A DNA stretch of 64,000 nt, taken from Ligustrum vulgare (taxonomy: Eukaryota; Streptophyta; Magnoliopsida; Lamiales; Oleaceae). The stretch lies in the NCBI GenBank assembly GCA_963555705.1, contig OY743170.1, positions 30,951,362-31,015,361 on the forward strand. Reading direction: 5' to 3'. The notes below the pieces were generated by a model. It was given only the letters and a program-made list of their open reading frames with translations. It searched no databases and had not been told where the DNA came from. Of the stretch, positions 13,801 through 25,346 are shown one piece after another. The position numbers were made by a program, and so were the translations under genes. Position 1 is the first letter of the stretch. Each line of letters starts with the position of its first letter.

Positions 13801-15668
13801 ACGTACATCTTCAAGGGGAATGAAACGGGATGAAATCTGGCATTGTTGGAGTGAAGAAAGTAGTGGCTTTTCCGGCTTTTATGTTAAGAGTGATACAGCC
13901 GGATCTTTGCTTTATGAATTGAGCATACCCCATTGGTCATGCCATGGTTTCTTTATCTTTTGATTTAACGGACTATTGCCTCTGCATTCTGATATCTTTC
14001 ATACATCCAATTGTCATTCTTCTCTTAGGAGTATTTATCATCTCTCTTCACTCAATATTTTAAAAACAAATAGATGTGTATGAATTCCCCATGAATACTT
14101 GTCCAGAAACAGGTATTGGATGAGGTTGGCGTGGGAGACTCGGATCATTTAGGATTCGCACAAGTGTGAAAAATGTGGGTTTGAGATGAGATCTGGCATT
14201 GTTGGAGTGAAGAAAGTAGAGGTTTTTTGGGCTTTTATGTTAGGGTGTGATTCAGCCGGTTCTTTACTTTATGAATTGAGCATACTCCATTGGTCATGCC
14301 ATGGTTTCTTTATCTTTTGTTATGACGGACTGTTACCTCTGCCTTCTGTTATCTTTCATACTTCCAATTGTCATTCTTCTCTTAGGAGTATTTATCATCT
14401 CTCTTCACTCAATTTTTTAAAAACAAATAGATGTGTATGCATTCCCCATCAATACTTGTCCGGAAACAGGTTTTGGATGAGTATAGCGTGGGAGACTCGG
14501 ATCATTTAGGATTCGCAGAAGTGTGAAAAAAGTGGGGTTGAGATGAGATTTTCTTGGGTGGAGGAAGTCCCTATTTTGATCTACAGTCACTGCCAGCACA
14601 ACGTCCTGCTTTATCTTCGCTTTTTCTTCCTTAGCTAGTGTATTATTGATGTGCTCCTACATTTCAACTACAGGTTACAGTCATATTAGAGATCATGATG
14701 AGGAAGTCAGGTTCTGGAACAATTAAGGCTCTTGTACCTGAAAAATTTAAGCATTTTGTCCAAGGTGTTATAGAGGTAGTCTCCTCTCTTCCCTTTCCCA
14801 GCTCTTTAATTTTATGCTAGTACTTGATACACTTAGTGATACTTAATCGATTGTGTACTGGCTATTTTTCCCCAATAAGCTCTGATGTCTTGTTCCATTT
14901 TTTCTAAACATTGAACAGTTACTATTAATAGCCCATATGTAGTGTAAATAGCCTCATTACATGCTATGAGTGCTACAATATTTGTGTCTGAAGCTTGAGA
15001 AATTTTTAAATATCCACTACTATGCAAAATTATTAAACTCATAAATGTTAGTATAAAAAATAGAATTTATGGGTTTTCTCTTAGATTGTGATTGTTTATG
15101 GACACATTCTCTTGATCTTCTCTTTCCTTCACCTGGCTATGGCTATAAATCACAATATTTAAAATAATATTCTTGTTTGGTAGAATCGGCATGGCAAGAC
15201 AAGTTCTAAGGTAGTTGGAACAGCAAAGAGTCAACCAGAACTTTCAGACTCGACTCCCAAGAGGTAAAAAATTTCGTGCAAATTACTTCTTTATTTGTTG
15301 TGATTCATACTGCTCAGATTACCATTCTTGATAATTCTTGAACTTGTACTTCTTCCAGGCAACAGAAACGGAAATTTGTGGGATCTGCAATTTCATCAAA
15401 GGAAAGCCCTAAAGGTCCGAAAAGGACAAAGCACAAGAAACAGGATGCTGAGAAGTCATTGAAGAGAGCTGGAAATTTTAATCATGATCATCTGAAAAGG
15501 GGCAAGTCAAACCGACCTCTAGGAGGTGACACTGGTGCAAGGAAAAATACGGAGTGGACAAAAATGAAGCAGAAAAATAAAGAAAACGTTCTTAAACCTC
15601 TTAATAATGCATCTAAAATGTCCAAGCACAAAAAGGCGGGGAAGAAAATCAACCGACGAGAACTGTAG
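4806..15668 (+). CDS. RRP12: RRP12-like protein (pre-rRNA processing / 40S biogenesis factor), 18 exons
   Basis: Exons: 4806-5312, 5703-6249, 6390-6641, 7066-7157, 7543-7753, 9119-9300, 9422-9661, 10265-10446, 10573-10666, 10746-10802, 10901-11029, 11210-11278, 12224-12337, 13323-13484, 13568-13696, 14674-14775, 15184-15263, 15359-15668. All introns are GT-AG and the joined frame is open for 3459 bp (1152 aa), ending in TAG. The product resembles RRP12: helical HEAT-like repeats, a central region expected to hold the NUC173 domain (rough placement only), and a Lys/Arg-rich tail from about residue 1025 that suits a nucleolar protein. In yeast, RRP12 acts in nuclear export of pre-ribosomal subunits and in late 18S rRNA processing. 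The start was chosen because MDEDHQD opens the long frame that continues into exon 2. As I recall, plant homologues are nearer 1270-1300 aa, so a small exon could be missed or this copy is slightly short. No internal stop or missing splice site was seen. Confidence 0.88.
8048..8464. repeat. Tandem duplication in RRP12 intron 5 (about 206 bp x 2)
   Basis: The block beginning ATACATCTTTATCAGT at 8048 recurs at 8254, with good similarity through CATATGATAGTTGTCAATTT and on to about 8464. The unit is AT-rich and non-coding. Confidence 0.75.
11682..11722. repeat. ATT/T-run microsatellite in RRP12 intron 12
   Basis: TTATTATTATTATTATT is followed by a T run, inside the intron between exons 12 and 13. 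No other function is visible. Confidence 0.8.
13108..13271. mobile_element. Tourist-like MITE in RRP12 intron 13
   Basis: This is a 164-bp element with terminal inverted repeats (ACCCCTGTTTGGTAGG left, CCACCAAACAGGGGC right) and TAA duplications at 13105-13107 and 13272-13274. It ends about 50 bp before the acceptor of exon 14 and has no coding capacity. Confidence 0.85.
13828..14539. repeat. 356-bp tandem duplication in RRP12 intron 15
   Basis: Copy 1 (13828-14183) and copy 2 (14184-14539) align over their whole length. For example, ATCTGGCATTGTTGGAGTGA starts at 13835 and 14191, and GTGGGAGACTCGGATCATTT appears near both ends. They differ by scattered substitutions. A remnant of the boundary motif (GAGATGAGAT) follows copy 2. 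Confidence 0.9.
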
Positions 15669-17440
15669 CAATGCTATGAAAGGAATTCGTATAAAATTCT
15701 CTTTTGGTTTCCTATGAAGAAAATCATTGGGAAGTTGATAATAAAAACACGCAAGGCAATCAGCCTGCTAGCTCAGTTTAGCGGAATGGACGAATGAAAC
15801 ATGGGTCACTAATCCTGATTGGTTGGTCGTAACAGAACAAGGACAAGACGTCTTGCTTTGTCAAGATGAAAGAGCCTGGTGCCTACTGTCTAGTGAGTGA
15901 CTTTGTAATGCTAATGCGAATATATTCTTTATTTAGTAATCTACAGTTTTTGATCGTAGTCTTGTTCGGTGAAGGTGTGGGCCGGGCATTATAATATAGT
16001 TGACCTTGGTAACGTGTACTTCGTATTATTGTGATTTATAAACTATAAATTAGATCACACAGGAATGTGTGTTCTATATGAATGTTGGTCATTATATTAA
16101 GCATTTTCTAAAATTAATTTACTATTGAACATTCAGAAACGTTGTGCTTATACTATATCAGTAGTGTAATTGAATGTTACTTTATCGAAAATTTTTGTTG
16201 GGGGTTCCCATAATAATAATAAAAAAAAGTAATACAAAATATTTATTAAAAATAGAAGAAAAAATGGGGTATTATTAGAAATTTGGGGGGGTTCTAGGCC
16301 CTTGCAAGGACCACCCCTGGCTCTGCCCCTGCTTTATCTATATAGTCAATTTATAAGTAGGCGTAACCTTCATAGAAATTGTCGACTTCAACAGCTTGCT
16401 ATGATTGAGCTAACCCCGAAAAAACAAAGCTATTCCTTTGTCTTGGAAAAATGGTGGATTAATAGAGTTAAACTTTCCGATAGTTTTGTGTGGAATACCA
16501 GTAAGTTCAATGTGCATAAAGTACCTGTGTTGAGTCGTTGACAATGGAGTTACAAGAGTTTACGATGGTTTGTTTCAAGTAAACTTAAATGGCGGCTAAA
16601 GTTAAAATTTCAATTACACGGCTGTCGATAAATTGAAGGTCAAATTACACGTCCATAGGAATTATTAACTTGAATTTGAAGGAACAGAGTAGCAGACTAA
16701 AAATGGGTGGACGACACTGCAAATTCGGAACATTTGCATAAATACCTAAATTTTGGTTATCATAATTAAAATTTACGTCATTTTAAAAAATCATTGAATA
16801 ATACTTTAAATTTTTTTTATTGATATTTACGTTCATCATCACAAGTATCATATTATAATAATTTTAAAGTATCACACCATATTACTTCAAATTTTTTCTA
16901 TTATAACTTGAAACATTTGCAAATTTTTATGATACTTAGGGTGAAATTTTAGTTTCACACATTAATACTTCATTATATTTGGTAGACATTTCATTAAACA
17001 CGTAGAATTACTGAAAACTCAATAATAACGTTTTTCAACAACACACCAAGGCTCGTCGAGGAGAAGAGAGGTGTTACGGAACTGGTAAACCGATGTGCAA
17101 TTACCCCCAAATTCTTATGAGTCAATCATGCCACCACATTCTATTTATCTTTGAGATAAAATATTGTTGAAAAGTAGTTTAAAAAAATGTGTGGATAAAA
17201 AGTAGTTTGAAAAATTGTGTTGCTTATAATTCGATTTATAAACTTTTTTTTTTTAAAAAATAAAATAATAATAATTATACGTAGACACTTTTTTGGGATA
17301 TGAAAATAAGACATTGTTGTGGCACCTCTTAGTTGGATGATGAAGAGACATCCATGTGATTAAGCATATGACCCACCTCTTCCTCGTTAAATGTCAAGGC
17401 ACTACCTCAACATGTCATATTTTCATGTCCAAAAAAAATA
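15669..17440. other. 3' flank of RRP12, repeat-derived intergenic DNA
   Basis: The first few hundred bases after the stop should be the 3' UTR; no single poly(A) site stands out. From about 16200 the sequence contains a G-run and CCACCCCTGGCTCTGCCCCTG, of a type often seen at transposon edges, then AT-rich DNA. No gene is seen. Confidence 0.5.
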
Positions 17441-17458
17441 TATACACAGATCTTTTAG

Positions 17459-17805
17459 GTCACGAATGATTTTATGGTCACAAATTATCGAAATATTAGG
17501 TCACAAATTGAATTTATTTTTAGGTCACAATCTACAAACCACCATTTTTAAGGTCACAATTATTCATTTTCAAGGTCACAAGAAAAAATTCAATAACCAT
17601 CATTTTTTCGATCACAACCTACCAGCAACCATTTTTAAGGTCACAATTATTCATTTTCGATGTCAAAAAAAATAAAATAAAATTGTAGGTCACAACCATC
17701 ATTTTTTCCGATCACAACCTACCACCCCATTTTTAAGATCACTGTTATATATTTTCGAGGTCACAAGAAAAAAACTGTAGGTCACATTTATATTTCAAAG
17801 TCACA
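17459..17805. repeat. Diverged short-period repeat built on GGTCACAA
   Basis: GGTCACAA or a one-base variant recurs about a dozen times with irregular 25-45 bp spacing, with poly-T/A and ACCATTTTT between copies. The motif lies mostly on one strand. It resembles degenerate subterminal repeats of a DNA transposon, but no termini were found. Confidence 0.6.
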
Positions 17806-17820
17806 ACCCCACCCCACATC

Positions 17821-18840
17821 GCCCTCACTTCACAACTCCAAACCATCACCAGCACGGACATCTCACCACTACATTCAACACCGTGCCACCACCACTGGCG
17901 TTTTCGTCAGCCGCCTCCACGTCAATGCCGCCTCCACCACCATCGCCGCCAGCACCCCATCTTCAAATTCCAATAACCAAAATTTCACTCCCTTCCTCAC
18001 CACTGTCACCGCCACTTCCCGTCGGCACTGTGGCACACCAAACCGCCGCCACCACCGCCTCAACTCCGCCTCCCCCACCCCAATCACGGCTATAGCTCAA
18101 CCACAATCATCTACCGCTCCACAACCGACCACCTGCCTGCATCACCACCACCCACTTCATTGCAACCACCACCACAAACCCATCTACATCGTCCAGATCC
18201 ACACATCACCACACACATATCTGGCTGTCTTACCATCACAGCGGTATCCCTCTAATTTCTCTTCGACGCCACCACCAGAACTCATGCCATCTCCCCATTC
18301 AAATGCTAAATTCATCAACCACACCACCATCGGGAAACCTCACACCATCTCCATTTTCAAATACCGATCAATAAACATAACTTAAGATTAATTCATGAAC
18401 ACCATGAAAACAACAAAATCCACACTAGCGGTGCTGTTGCTAACAAAATACACCACCAGAGGCGGCGGCTTGCTGATAGATCGAAGTAGAGGCGCCGCTG
18501 CCTCCATCAAGAATGGGCGCGCCGGCTTTTAGGTCGATGCAGCGGTACCGCTTCCTACCTCAAAATCGTAGCTGCAACGGGAAGTTTCAGATCCAGGTTG
18601 TTAGAATTTGCAACGGAAAAGTGCTCTTCACCTCGTGCTGCCGCTGTTAGCTGTCAAGCGACCCTGCTATGGTCGCTTGCAGCGGCGCCGCTGTTGCTCC
18701 GGTTGTCTGTTTTGGGAGAAATGTTGTAGAGAGATCACAGAAGAGAGGGGCGGGCGGCTGATTGTTGTAGAGACGAGAGAGCAACGTGAAGAACGATTAG
18801 GGTTTGAAATGAGGTGTATGGGATATGGTTGTTGAGTATT
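17821..18840. other. CCACCACC/GCCGCC-rich block, origin unclear
   Basis: This block is markedly more GC-rich than its surroundings, with many CCACCACC and GGCGCCGCTGC runs. Short open frames here are low complexity on both strands and show no recognised domain. It may be the leader or LTR part of the retroelement relic at 18850-19763. Confidence 0.35.
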
Positions 18841-18849
18841 AATTTTATT

Positions 18850-19763
18850 TTATAATAATTTTATTTTTTATTATTAAAAATTAGTTATCACCTGATTGTT
18901 GAAATTATAGAAACTTGGCCTCATTTTTGAATTTGATTACTAAAAAACATGTGCAGATGTAATTTCCTCTAGTTTATATAGTGGTTTATTTCCTTCATCT
19001 GGGATTGTTTGCATTCTCAACAATCCCTCCCCACGTGTTACAAATGGCCCATTTGGTTCTCTCTCAAAATAAATTCAGTCACATCTCCTCATGCATAGGG
19101 AGATCAATTTACTGAGATAATCCATCATAACCGTTGCACACTATGTTACCATGGACCTTCCAACTTATAAGAAACCATAGGAATTCTTCATCTTGAGGCT
19201 TGTCATCTCGATTGATGATGTAGGGGCACCTACAATTCTTATTTACGAACAATTCCAAACACACAATAAACTCGAATTTTCACTCTCCAAGAAAACACTG
19301 AGTTTTATTCAAAGTCGAAAATCCCCTAATAACAGGAATGAAAGGGTCTTAAATAACGAAATAAAGAAACATAATGGGCCCTCAGCCCCTAAACGGACCG
19401 GACTCATGATAATAATAAATAAAAAACGCAAACTGAATAAATAAAATTAGAAAACGGCAGTTTTGAAGCTCTAAACGTTCTCAAACGGCCCAAATCCATC
19501 AGACATCACAGAAAAGTAGTGAGTCTTGTCCAGCTTGTCGAGACCTTTCCAAAAAGTACTTATGGGCCCAAAACAGACACCGTATGACAAAGTTATGACC
19601 ATTTGATGTTTATAATCCCAACATCTCATGCCTGTCGATCCTAACGATCCAAGAACGCTAGGACCTAGTCCTGCACGCCATCAATTGATCTGTCGTTGTT
19701 AGGGAGTCACATTCATCCACTCGATCGTACGTTCATCAGACAATCTTTCTGGCTCTGATACCA
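18850..19763 (-). mobile_element. Relic of a minus-strand LTR retrotransposon (short internal region)
   Basis: On the minus strand a tRNA-Met primer-site motif TGGTATCAGAGCC lies at 19763-19751. A polypurine tract GTGGGGAGGGAT lies at 19034-19023, directly followed by an LTR-like start TGTTGAGAATGC at 19022. Between them is an LTR-like block (19219-19623) that starts TGTTGGGATT and ends GGTGCCCCTACA on the minus strand. No coding capacity is seen. This could be a TRIM-like element or a heavily deleted one. No target duplication was found for either block. Confidence 0.45.
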
Positions 19764-19884
19764 CTGATGAACCTCTGAAAGGAAATAAGAATTTTTTGTT
19801 TGAGATTTTTTTTTTAAAAGCTGTGAATTGATTCCTATCCAGGTTTTGAATGAATTTTCAGACAATTGAAAGCAACACAGCAAG

Positions 19885-20667
19885 ATGGCAGCAAACAATA
19901 ATCAATGGCTCTTTGATCGACCTGCAGTTCAGACGTATCTGATGTGTGATTTCTGTTGGGGAAATCATGTTGTATTCAATTGCCCTATTGCACCCAAGGA
20001 TACTATATGGAAGGCTGATTGTTGTGGGAATTATTATATGGTAGAGCAGGAGTGTCCACCAATATATGCAGTTCAAGTTGAAACTGAAGATTTTGACAAT
20101 GAAGATTTGATAAACCAGGAATTGCAAAAACAACGAGCTGTAATTAAGAAGTTGATGGAGCAGTGGACAGTAAGCATGATAGAGAGCCAGCCATTGCCAT
20201 TACCAGAAATTCAGGTGCAGAGATCAGAGGAGCCAGATAAATTGGTTGAAACAGTTGAAGAAAAAGAAGAAAAACTTGAAAGAGTGGATCAACCAGAAGA
20301 AAATAGCTGCCATGAAGATATCCTTGTCCAATTGTCAACAATGCAGAATCAGGACATCGAGCTTGAAGAGATTTCAATCAAAGAGGAAGAACAATTGAAG
20401 AAAGAGGAGTTGATCACAGAAAAGCAGACACTTAAGGGTGTCGAAGTTGCAATGCAATCCTCCAAATTCAATGATTGGGCAAGAATTGATTTCATCATTG
20501 GTGATGAAGAAATAACTGAAGTCTGCGTTTTGAAAGTTGAATCGAGTGGAGATGTTAACACTTATGACATGGGCAAGGTACAATTTTTGAGCTTAAATGC
20601 ACTTTGGAACAAATTTGACCTTCACAAACAAAGAAGGTCATCAAAAGCTCTATTTAAAGTTCCTTGA
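19885..20667 (+). CDS. Gag-like ORF of a non-autonomous Athila/Tat-like element (260 aa)
   Basis: This is an intact 260-aa frame beginning MAANNNQWLFDRPAVQ. Near the N terminus it has a zinc-knuckle-like CDFCWGNHVVFNCPIAP and a second Cys pair (ADCCGNYYM), then a long acidic Glu/Lys-rich region (residues about 70-185) likely to form coiled coil, and a C terminus LSLNALWNKFDLHKQ. The GTTGGGAGGCAACCCAAC hairpin usual downstream of pol in Athila-like elements follows within 50 bp. Protease, RT and integrase are absent, so gag-derived sequence runs almost directly into the post-pol region. It probably binds element RNA, or is a non-functional leftover kept open by chance. The start is the first Met of the frame. 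Confidence 0.6.
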   Translation: MAANNNQWLFDRPAVQTYLMCDFCWGNHVVFNCPIAPKDTIWKADCCGNYYMVEQECPPIYAVQVETEDFDNEDLINQELQKQRAVIKKLMEQWTVSMIESQPLPLPEIQVQRSEEPDKLVETVEEKEEKLERVDQPEENSCHEDILVQLSTMQNQDIELEEISIKEEEQLKKEELITEKQTLKGVEVAMQSSKFNDWARIDFIIGDEEITEVCVLKVESSGDVNTYDMGKVQFLSLNALWNKFDLHKQRRSSKALFKVP

Positions 20668-20712
20668 ACAGCCAGGTAAAAAGTCGGGCTTTAGACTTAA
20701 AACGGAGCGCTT

Positions 20713-20730
20713 GTTGGGAGGCAACCCAAC
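20713..20730 (+). other. Conserved retroelement hairpin GTTGGGAGGCAACCCAAC
   Basis: A 6-bp stem (GTTGGG/CCCAAC) surrounds a 6-base loop. This motif is typical just downstream of pol in plant Athila/Tat-type Ty3/gypsy elements. It helps classify the 19885-25346 element. Confidence 0.75.
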
Positions 20731-20749
20731 CTTTCTTCCCTTTTACTTA

Positions 20750-23669
20750 TTAAGCTTTTATTATTTATTTTAGTATTAAAATTTTAGATATATGCATGGT
20801 AGGAAATGTGTTTGAGTGTTCTGCATGTTTCATGTTTAGAACACTTGTGCATAATGGTCTATTATTGCATATTTAGGTATGTTTTTAATTTTGCATGTTT
20901 GTATTAGGCTAGGTTTTTATCGTCATTCCAAACTCACACACACACACTAGTTTGAATCATGACGATAAGGGTTAAAAAATCATTGCATCGATCATGAAGT
21001 GATTAGGGGGATAAAAATGATTTTGGAAATAAAAAATAGGACAAATTTTCATTACAGCCGGGAACTAAACGATCGTGGACCTATAGGCTTTAGCGATCGC
21101 GAATTTGCATTAAAAAATCAACAAATTTTTAAATCTTGAACCACACGATCGCTGGCACTCCAGCCAGGCGATCGCGTGGCTACACTGGGACCAAATTCGG
21201 CAATTTAAGTGTTGTTCCTCATGTTTTCAATTTCACACATTGTAAACTTGTTTTCTCTCCCCTAATCACCTCATTTTTGACCTTACATTTTGTGTGCATG
21301 TCATCAACACTTAGTTGCATCAATATCATTGCTATTTCCCGCATCCAAATCAATCAAAGGTATGTAATTCTTCATTTGAAACATACTTTACTCAAATTTA
21401 TGAAATTTTCTTTTAGATTTTGAATAATTGGAATTGTGAATTGTGAAGAAGGGGCTTAAGTTAGTTGTTGGAGTTTGTGATTTTTGATTCAGTAGACAAA
21501 ATTTTTGGTTCATTCATGCCTCCAAACCTATGCATATCCGTTGATTTTTGCAATGCACACCATGTATTTGATGAAATGCCACAAAGAGAGTTTTGTGATA
21601 ATTTTATAAATCCATCCGAGCATTTATCTTCATGAAATGTGTATCAATGTTTATGTGTGTGTAGTGCATGAGTTAGTTCACATCTTGACATTAAAACCAT
21701 TAAAACCACGTTGGCATTATGACAGCCCCATTGCAAGGACACTGCAGGGCACTGCACCTGAAAATTCACTCACGTCACCTACTTCTCTACACTGTTTCAT
21801 GACCTTATTGATCTTCAATTGAGCTGAATTTTTAATATATTGTCGATCATGCTGTGAACTTTAACGTATCAAAAGATGGCTCAGGAAAAATTATGTTTTT
21901 CTAGGCGATGTAAAGGCTTGAATGTGTGGGGTCGACCAATTTTGAAAATTCAAAAATTGTGCTTTAACTTAAGATTGGGGGTGTGGTCCTGAACTTCCAT
22001 TATTTCTTATTGGTGTTTATAACTTCTAATGTTACTTATCTCTTATTTGCAAGGTAAACATCAATCAGGACACCTCAAACCAAATCGGGAAAAGCAAGAA
22101 AATGGTCGATTCATCCAAGACAGTGCAACAAGAAGCTTCAAAGAAATACATCCTCTAAACTTGGGAAGTTCTCGTTCTCTTTTCTTTGTCTTGTTTTATT
22201 TTGTTGAATCTTTTTGACAAACATTGAGGACAATGTTCATTTCAAGTCTGGGGGTGAAAATTCATTGCATTCATCATTCATTTTATATTCATTCGATTCT
22301 TTAGGGATAAAAAAAAAAAAATTGAAAACTTTGTTGACATGTTTATTGTCTAGGATATAGTATGAATCAATTTGTGTTTAGGTTTGAAAATTGGACAACA
22401 TGAAAGCATGAACTTATTTTGAACTGGTTATGTTTTGCTAGATTCATACTTATTGCGCACATAGCCAGTGTTGGATAATTGCTTGTGTGAGGGATGTTGT
22501 TTAATGCATGTGGGGCAAAGTTTTATGCAATTTGAACTTAGGAATGACTCAAAAAGCCTTAAACTTATATCGTTAGACATCCCCCTAAATTAGAACCAAT
22601 CATGCTAAAAGGCAAGTTTGGGGGTAAAATTGTTGGAATTTGTGTGTATTGACGGGTTGGAGGTATGTGGTTCTTGGTTTCTCACTTTAGTCATTGCAGT
22701 TTGGTCAACTGGTATAAACCATTTCCAGCATAAAAACAGAAAAATGCTGAAGGTCTTATTCCGCTCTTCAAATGCCTTTTTGACTCGAGTAAGTAAGTCC
22801 GAGGGGTCTTTCAAACCTGGTGCCCTAAAGCCAACTGGCTTGGGAGTCATCGACCTAAAGCTCGCTACATGGGTCAATTAGAAAACAAGTACGGAGAGTG
22901 GACTTACACATAAGACATTATAACATCTTTAACTTTTCTGTTTAAGCCTTTATGACTCGGGCAAGTCGTCTGAGGGGTTCTCTGAACCTGGTACCCTAAA
23001 GCCCTCTGGTTTGGGAGTTACCGATCTGAAAGCCCGCTACAGGGGTCATATAGAAAGCCCGTATGAAAAGTTCTGCCCAAAGATGGTAAAAGACAGAGAC
23101 AATTAAAAGAAAAAGTCGTCCATAAAAAAAAAATATTGCATGGTATAAGCTTTGTTGATTAAACTGTGGTGGTTGAGGTTGTAGAATTGGGGACTGCTTT
23201 CTTTTGATTAGTTGTGCATGCATATTTCTGATTTTGACTACCTTGTGTGGAAAAAGCTAAGAATATTTTTAGAACCCACATATATAAAAACCTGGGATGC
23301 GAGAGAAAAAGCAGAAAGTGGTGATCATTCATGAGCGTTGAAAGGAAATTTATTAGAAATCATAGATTGACCACATGAGATTTGGGCTGGATTATGCATA
23401 ATGAGCCACACAGTGTTGAGTATATCTTTTGCATAAGTATGCCTTTGACATTGGCTATTCACACACACACTTGAAAATCTGGCATGATATAACTAGAAAT
23501 TATTTTGCATTGTTGTCCATAACTCTTGCTGAAGCTTGAATTGATTTGGACTATGGAGGCATATGGTGAACATGTTGACACAACAAAAATAATTGCACGT
23601 TGTTATTTTAATTTGTTAGTTTAGTTTACATTATTCGAGGACGAACAATAATTTTAGTTTGGGGGTATT
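20750..23669 (+). mobile_element. Non-coding 3' internal region of the non-autonomous Athila/Tat-like element
   Basis: About 2.9 kb without a credible gene. Family landmarks are a first polypurine-like stretch (GAGGACAATG...AAGTCTGGGGGTG, 22227-22255), a second (CGAGGACGAACAA...TTTGGGGGTATT, about 23636-23669) that abuts the LTR, and two pairs of CGATCG palindromes at 21070-21184. Confidence 0.65.
22786..23064 (+). repeat. Twin repeat of about 110 bp in the element's 3' region
   Basis: The blocks 22786-22893 and 22952-23064 share the series GAGGGGT.TT, AACCTGGT.CCCTAAAGCC, CTGG.TTGGGAGT and CGCTACA.GGGTCA, at lower identity than a recent duplication would show. The block looks like a family-specific motif and does not encode a protein. 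Confidence 0.65.
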
Positions 23670-25346
23670 TGATAAGTGTATTTTATACACTTATTTGTAC
23701 GTCTAAATTAGAATAAATTATTATCGTTTTAGAATATATGCTATTTAATTTGTGTTTATTTGTTTACTTTGCAGAAAATATCTCAAAAGATGAAGAATGA
23801 AGTAATTGATGAGAAAAATGCATAATTGGATGTTAATTGGAGCTAAAATGAGCAATTGATAAGTTTGTGACGTCAACCGGAAAGATGAAATGTGGAGAAG
23901 TAAACAAATCAGAGGTTGAAGGACCCAGTTGAAGGAATTGAGAGTTGAAACGAGCGAATTGAGAAGATTCCAAAGTATGGGGACTATATTGTTGCAATTG
24001 GAAGTTGAAGGACTGAAAAGCAAATTAAACATGAGGTACCAACTTGCAAATATCCAATGATTGATTTGGATAATAAGAAGATATTTGAGGATTTTTAGGA
24101 GTTAATTGGATGCAAGTATAAGTCAAAAAGGAATGGAATATGATAAGAATATTACCATAAAATTGATTCCAATCCTAGAAGATTCTAGACAGAATTCTAG
24201 TTGGACATTGAGACCAAATTTTGGGGCAGTAATCGTTCGAATTAGGAAAATTCTACTTCAAGAATAATTGTATCCCTTTAAGTTATCTTTCTAACACAAT
24301 TTGAATCATTGTAATCGGATAAGGAAAGAGAAAGATACGGTCAAAATACTGAACGCTGTGCAGATACCAAAAAAGACTCGCGCGCGGATTTGATGAATTT
24401 CTTTCCTTCTTCAACTTGATCTCTTCACCAACTATAAATACAACCTCTTTACACGAAAATCACACCTTTGCCTCTCCATAGAACGAGCCACAATAGAGAA
24501 TCCAACATCAAATTCTTGGAGAATCAAGCATTGCAAAGGCGCGTAAATTGAAGATAATTGAAGAATCAAAACTTGGTGCAAGATTTCCATTCTTTATATT
24601 ATCTTTAATGAGCGTTAATTTATATTGTTTTTGTTATTTATTGATGATGTGTAACTAAATTCTATGTTGGGATGAACGATGTAGCCTAGTCATATTATTT
24701 TAATTCCAAATTCAGTTGTTTTAATGTTTTGTTGCATGTATTGATTTATTATTGTTCTTAATGCTTGAATTGCTTGATCACCAATTCATGATTTATTGAG
24801 TTATTTCCATAATCCGAGAGGTGAGTTAATAATTTAGAACGTGGTAATAAATCCAGTAATTGAACAAGAGATAGAGATATACTCGTGTTATTATTGCGGT
24901 CGTGTGTGAATTCTTGCGTGTTATGCATCTAGATAAGGAATATTCGGACCCTCTGTAGAGATACATGGTTGACTTATTTAGGTAGAATTGATTTAAACTC
25001 GAGAGAGGAATTTCAATTTAAATTAGTGAATTCGACCGAATGCATAATTAGGAAATAAAACTTGAATTGAAGTTAATATAATTGGCTAGGTGAAATCGGG
25101 ATTCCCAACTACTTTACAATCGTATATAAAAACAAAAGCAATTTTGCAATTTTATTTCTTTAGTTTAATTCTTTAGTTGTAGTTAACAATCTCAAATAAA
25201 TTCGCCCGTTCAAATAGAGTTAGGAACTGACATATTTCGGTACTTAATGGCAGTCCTCGTGGGACGATAATCTGGACTCTTAGGTCCACTTTATTACTTC
25301 TCACGACCCGTGCACTTGCGGGGATATCTTGCATCGCGAGATATCA
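23670..25346 (+). mobile_element. 3' LTR of the non-autonomous Athila/Tat-like element
   Basis: It starts TGATAAGTGTATTTTATACA immediately after the polypurine tract TTTGGGGGTATT. A TATA box (TATAAATA) is at 24433-24440. The proposed end is ...GCGAGATATCA at 25346, about 1677 bp in all. The right edge is a best guess because the next element (25355 on) begins within 10 bp and is itself truncated there. No 5' LTR copy was recognised, so the element is incomplete or its 5' half was replaced. Confidence 0.6.

Noticed and set aside
17875..18095. Proline-rich small protein
   Set aside because: Open frames exist on both strands only because of CCACC/GCC repeats; there is no conserved motif or start context.
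19219..19623. Solo LTR with target duplication
   Set aside because: The TG...CA ends are suggestive, but the flanks (GATGA and TCTCA) do not match, so it is kept only as part of a relic.
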